In this document: positions 14,528 through 14,640 of the stretch, piece after piece
How the letters are laid out: each line of letters starts with the position of its first letter
How positions within the stretch are numbered: the stretch's first letter is position 1
NCBI GenBank assembly: GCA_033763635.1
Contig: JANRKG010000283.1
Coordinates: 1 to 14,640, forward strand
DNA from: JANRKG01 sp033763635
Lineage (GTDB): Bacteria; Cyanobacteriota; Cyanobacteriia; GCF-001939115
Direction: 5' to 3'
Length of the DNA: 14,640 nucleotides
Program-made: the position numbers and the translations under genes
The notes under the pieces: generated by a model
What the model was told of the DNA's origin: nothing
The model's database searches: none
Seen by the model: only the letters and a program-made list of their open reading frames with translations

Positions 14528-14539
14528 ATGGTTAAGAAA

Positions 14540-14567
14540 AGCAGCCAGATCGAACGATTTGGCTGCT
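14540..14567 (+). other. strong RNA hairpin in the leader of the right-edge frame
   Basis: AGCAGCCAGATC pairs with GATTTGGCTGCT through 12 bp, including one G-U pair, around the tetraloop GAAC. A second stem follows at once: TAGTCAAG (14571-14578) with CTTGACTA (14592-14599), whose last base is the A of the ATG at 14599. In transcripts entering from outside, the second stem would cover the start codon, as is known for IS10 and IS50 ends. The functional reading is inference. Confidence 0.5.
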
Positions 14568-14598
14568 AAATAGTCAAGGACGTTCAAATCACTTGACT

Positions 14599-14640
14599 AT
14601 GAAACATTTTGCCAAGCTACGGGAATTTCGGCAGCAAGCC
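14599..14640 (+). CDS. start of a possible transposase, partial
   Basis: Fourteen codons from ATG to the window edge read MKHFAKLREFRQQA. The basic, amphipathic character and the form LREFRQQA resemble the first residues of an IS4-like transposase group in cyanobacteria as I remember it, but 14 residues are too few to prove anything. No Shine-Dalgarno sequence precedes the ATG, whose first base is held in the stem 14571-14599. The surrounding palindromes and the broken upstream gene are the main support. Confidence 0.35.
   Translation, partial: MKHFAKLREFRQQA

Larger units (their letters stand above)
14508..14640 (+). mobile_element. possible left end of an insertion sequence, partial
   Basis: Directly after the stub come three stacked palindromes, TTTAGACTAAA (14518-14528), a 12-bp stem (14540-14567) and an 8-bp stem (14571-14599), then a start codon. 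This arrangement, a broken host gene, structured end and an open frame, fits an insertion sequence end. The left boundary is a guess because no terminal inverted repeat or target duplication can be seen without the other end. Confidence 0.4.

Noticed and set aside
14528..14569. 13-codon frame starting MVKKSSQIER after the truncated gene
   Set aside because: Too short, no ribosome binding site, and it runs through the hairpin at 14540-14567.
1..14640. tRNA, rRNA or riboswitch genes
   Set aside because: No intergenic stretch showed a cloverleaf, a GTTC-type T-arm in the right context, or a recognised riboswitch core by eye; a covariance-model scan would settle it.

Overview
The window looks like ordinary chromosome from a cyanobacterium, probably a filamentous one. 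Three things point there: the very dense CGATCG cores of the HIP1 octamer (a full GCGATCGC lies at 14438-14445), the cyanobacterial character of most proteins (a short divergent Hfq, ClpB close to the ClpB1 type, HpsE-like glycosyltransferases), and 7-bp-periodic intergenic repeats like those scattered through cyanobacterial genomes. The genus is not determined.

Layout. Positions 1-4102 (minus) form a likely operon, clpB, then an HpsE-like glycosyltransferase, then a second paralogous glycosyltransferase cut by the left edge; clpB and the first glycosyltransferase overlap by 4 nt. A TPR protein (4247-5563, minus) is followed by the divergent tRNA-modification GTPase gene mnmE (about 5732-7111), a small membrane protein (7287-7577) and a metal-responsive-type MerR regulator (7654-8079). 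A 74-residue protein (8100-8324, minus) and a MocR-type regulator (8692-10158, plus) diverge from a 367-bp region that carries a perfect 17-bp inverted repeat. dapF (minus) meets the MocR gene tail to tail with no spacer and diverges from hfq (11093-11308). A zinc-dependent dehydrogenase (11375-12400), a small exported protein (12531-12926) and an MFS transporter (13066-14274) follow, all on the minus strand. At the right edge a 35-codon stub with a signal peptide (14420-14527) is followed by stacked palindromes and an open reading frame running off the window. This looks like an exported protein gene broken by an insertion sequence.

How the genes work together. Most are housekeeping or stress genes: protein disaggregation (ClpB), wobble-uridine modification (MnmE), lysine and peptidoglycan precursor synthesis (DapF) and RNA/pilus regulation (Hfq). 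The glycosyltransferases and Hfq both belong to systems known to matter for gliding or twitching motility in cyanobacteria, but they are not in one operon and any link is inference.

I see no CRISPR array, rRNA, tRNA, phage module or defence island. The best leads are a Glu-to-Asp change in the second Walker B motif of ClpB, the heptad repeat families, the inverted repeat before the MocR gene, the palindromes between the TPR gene and mnmE, and the interrupted gene at the right edge.
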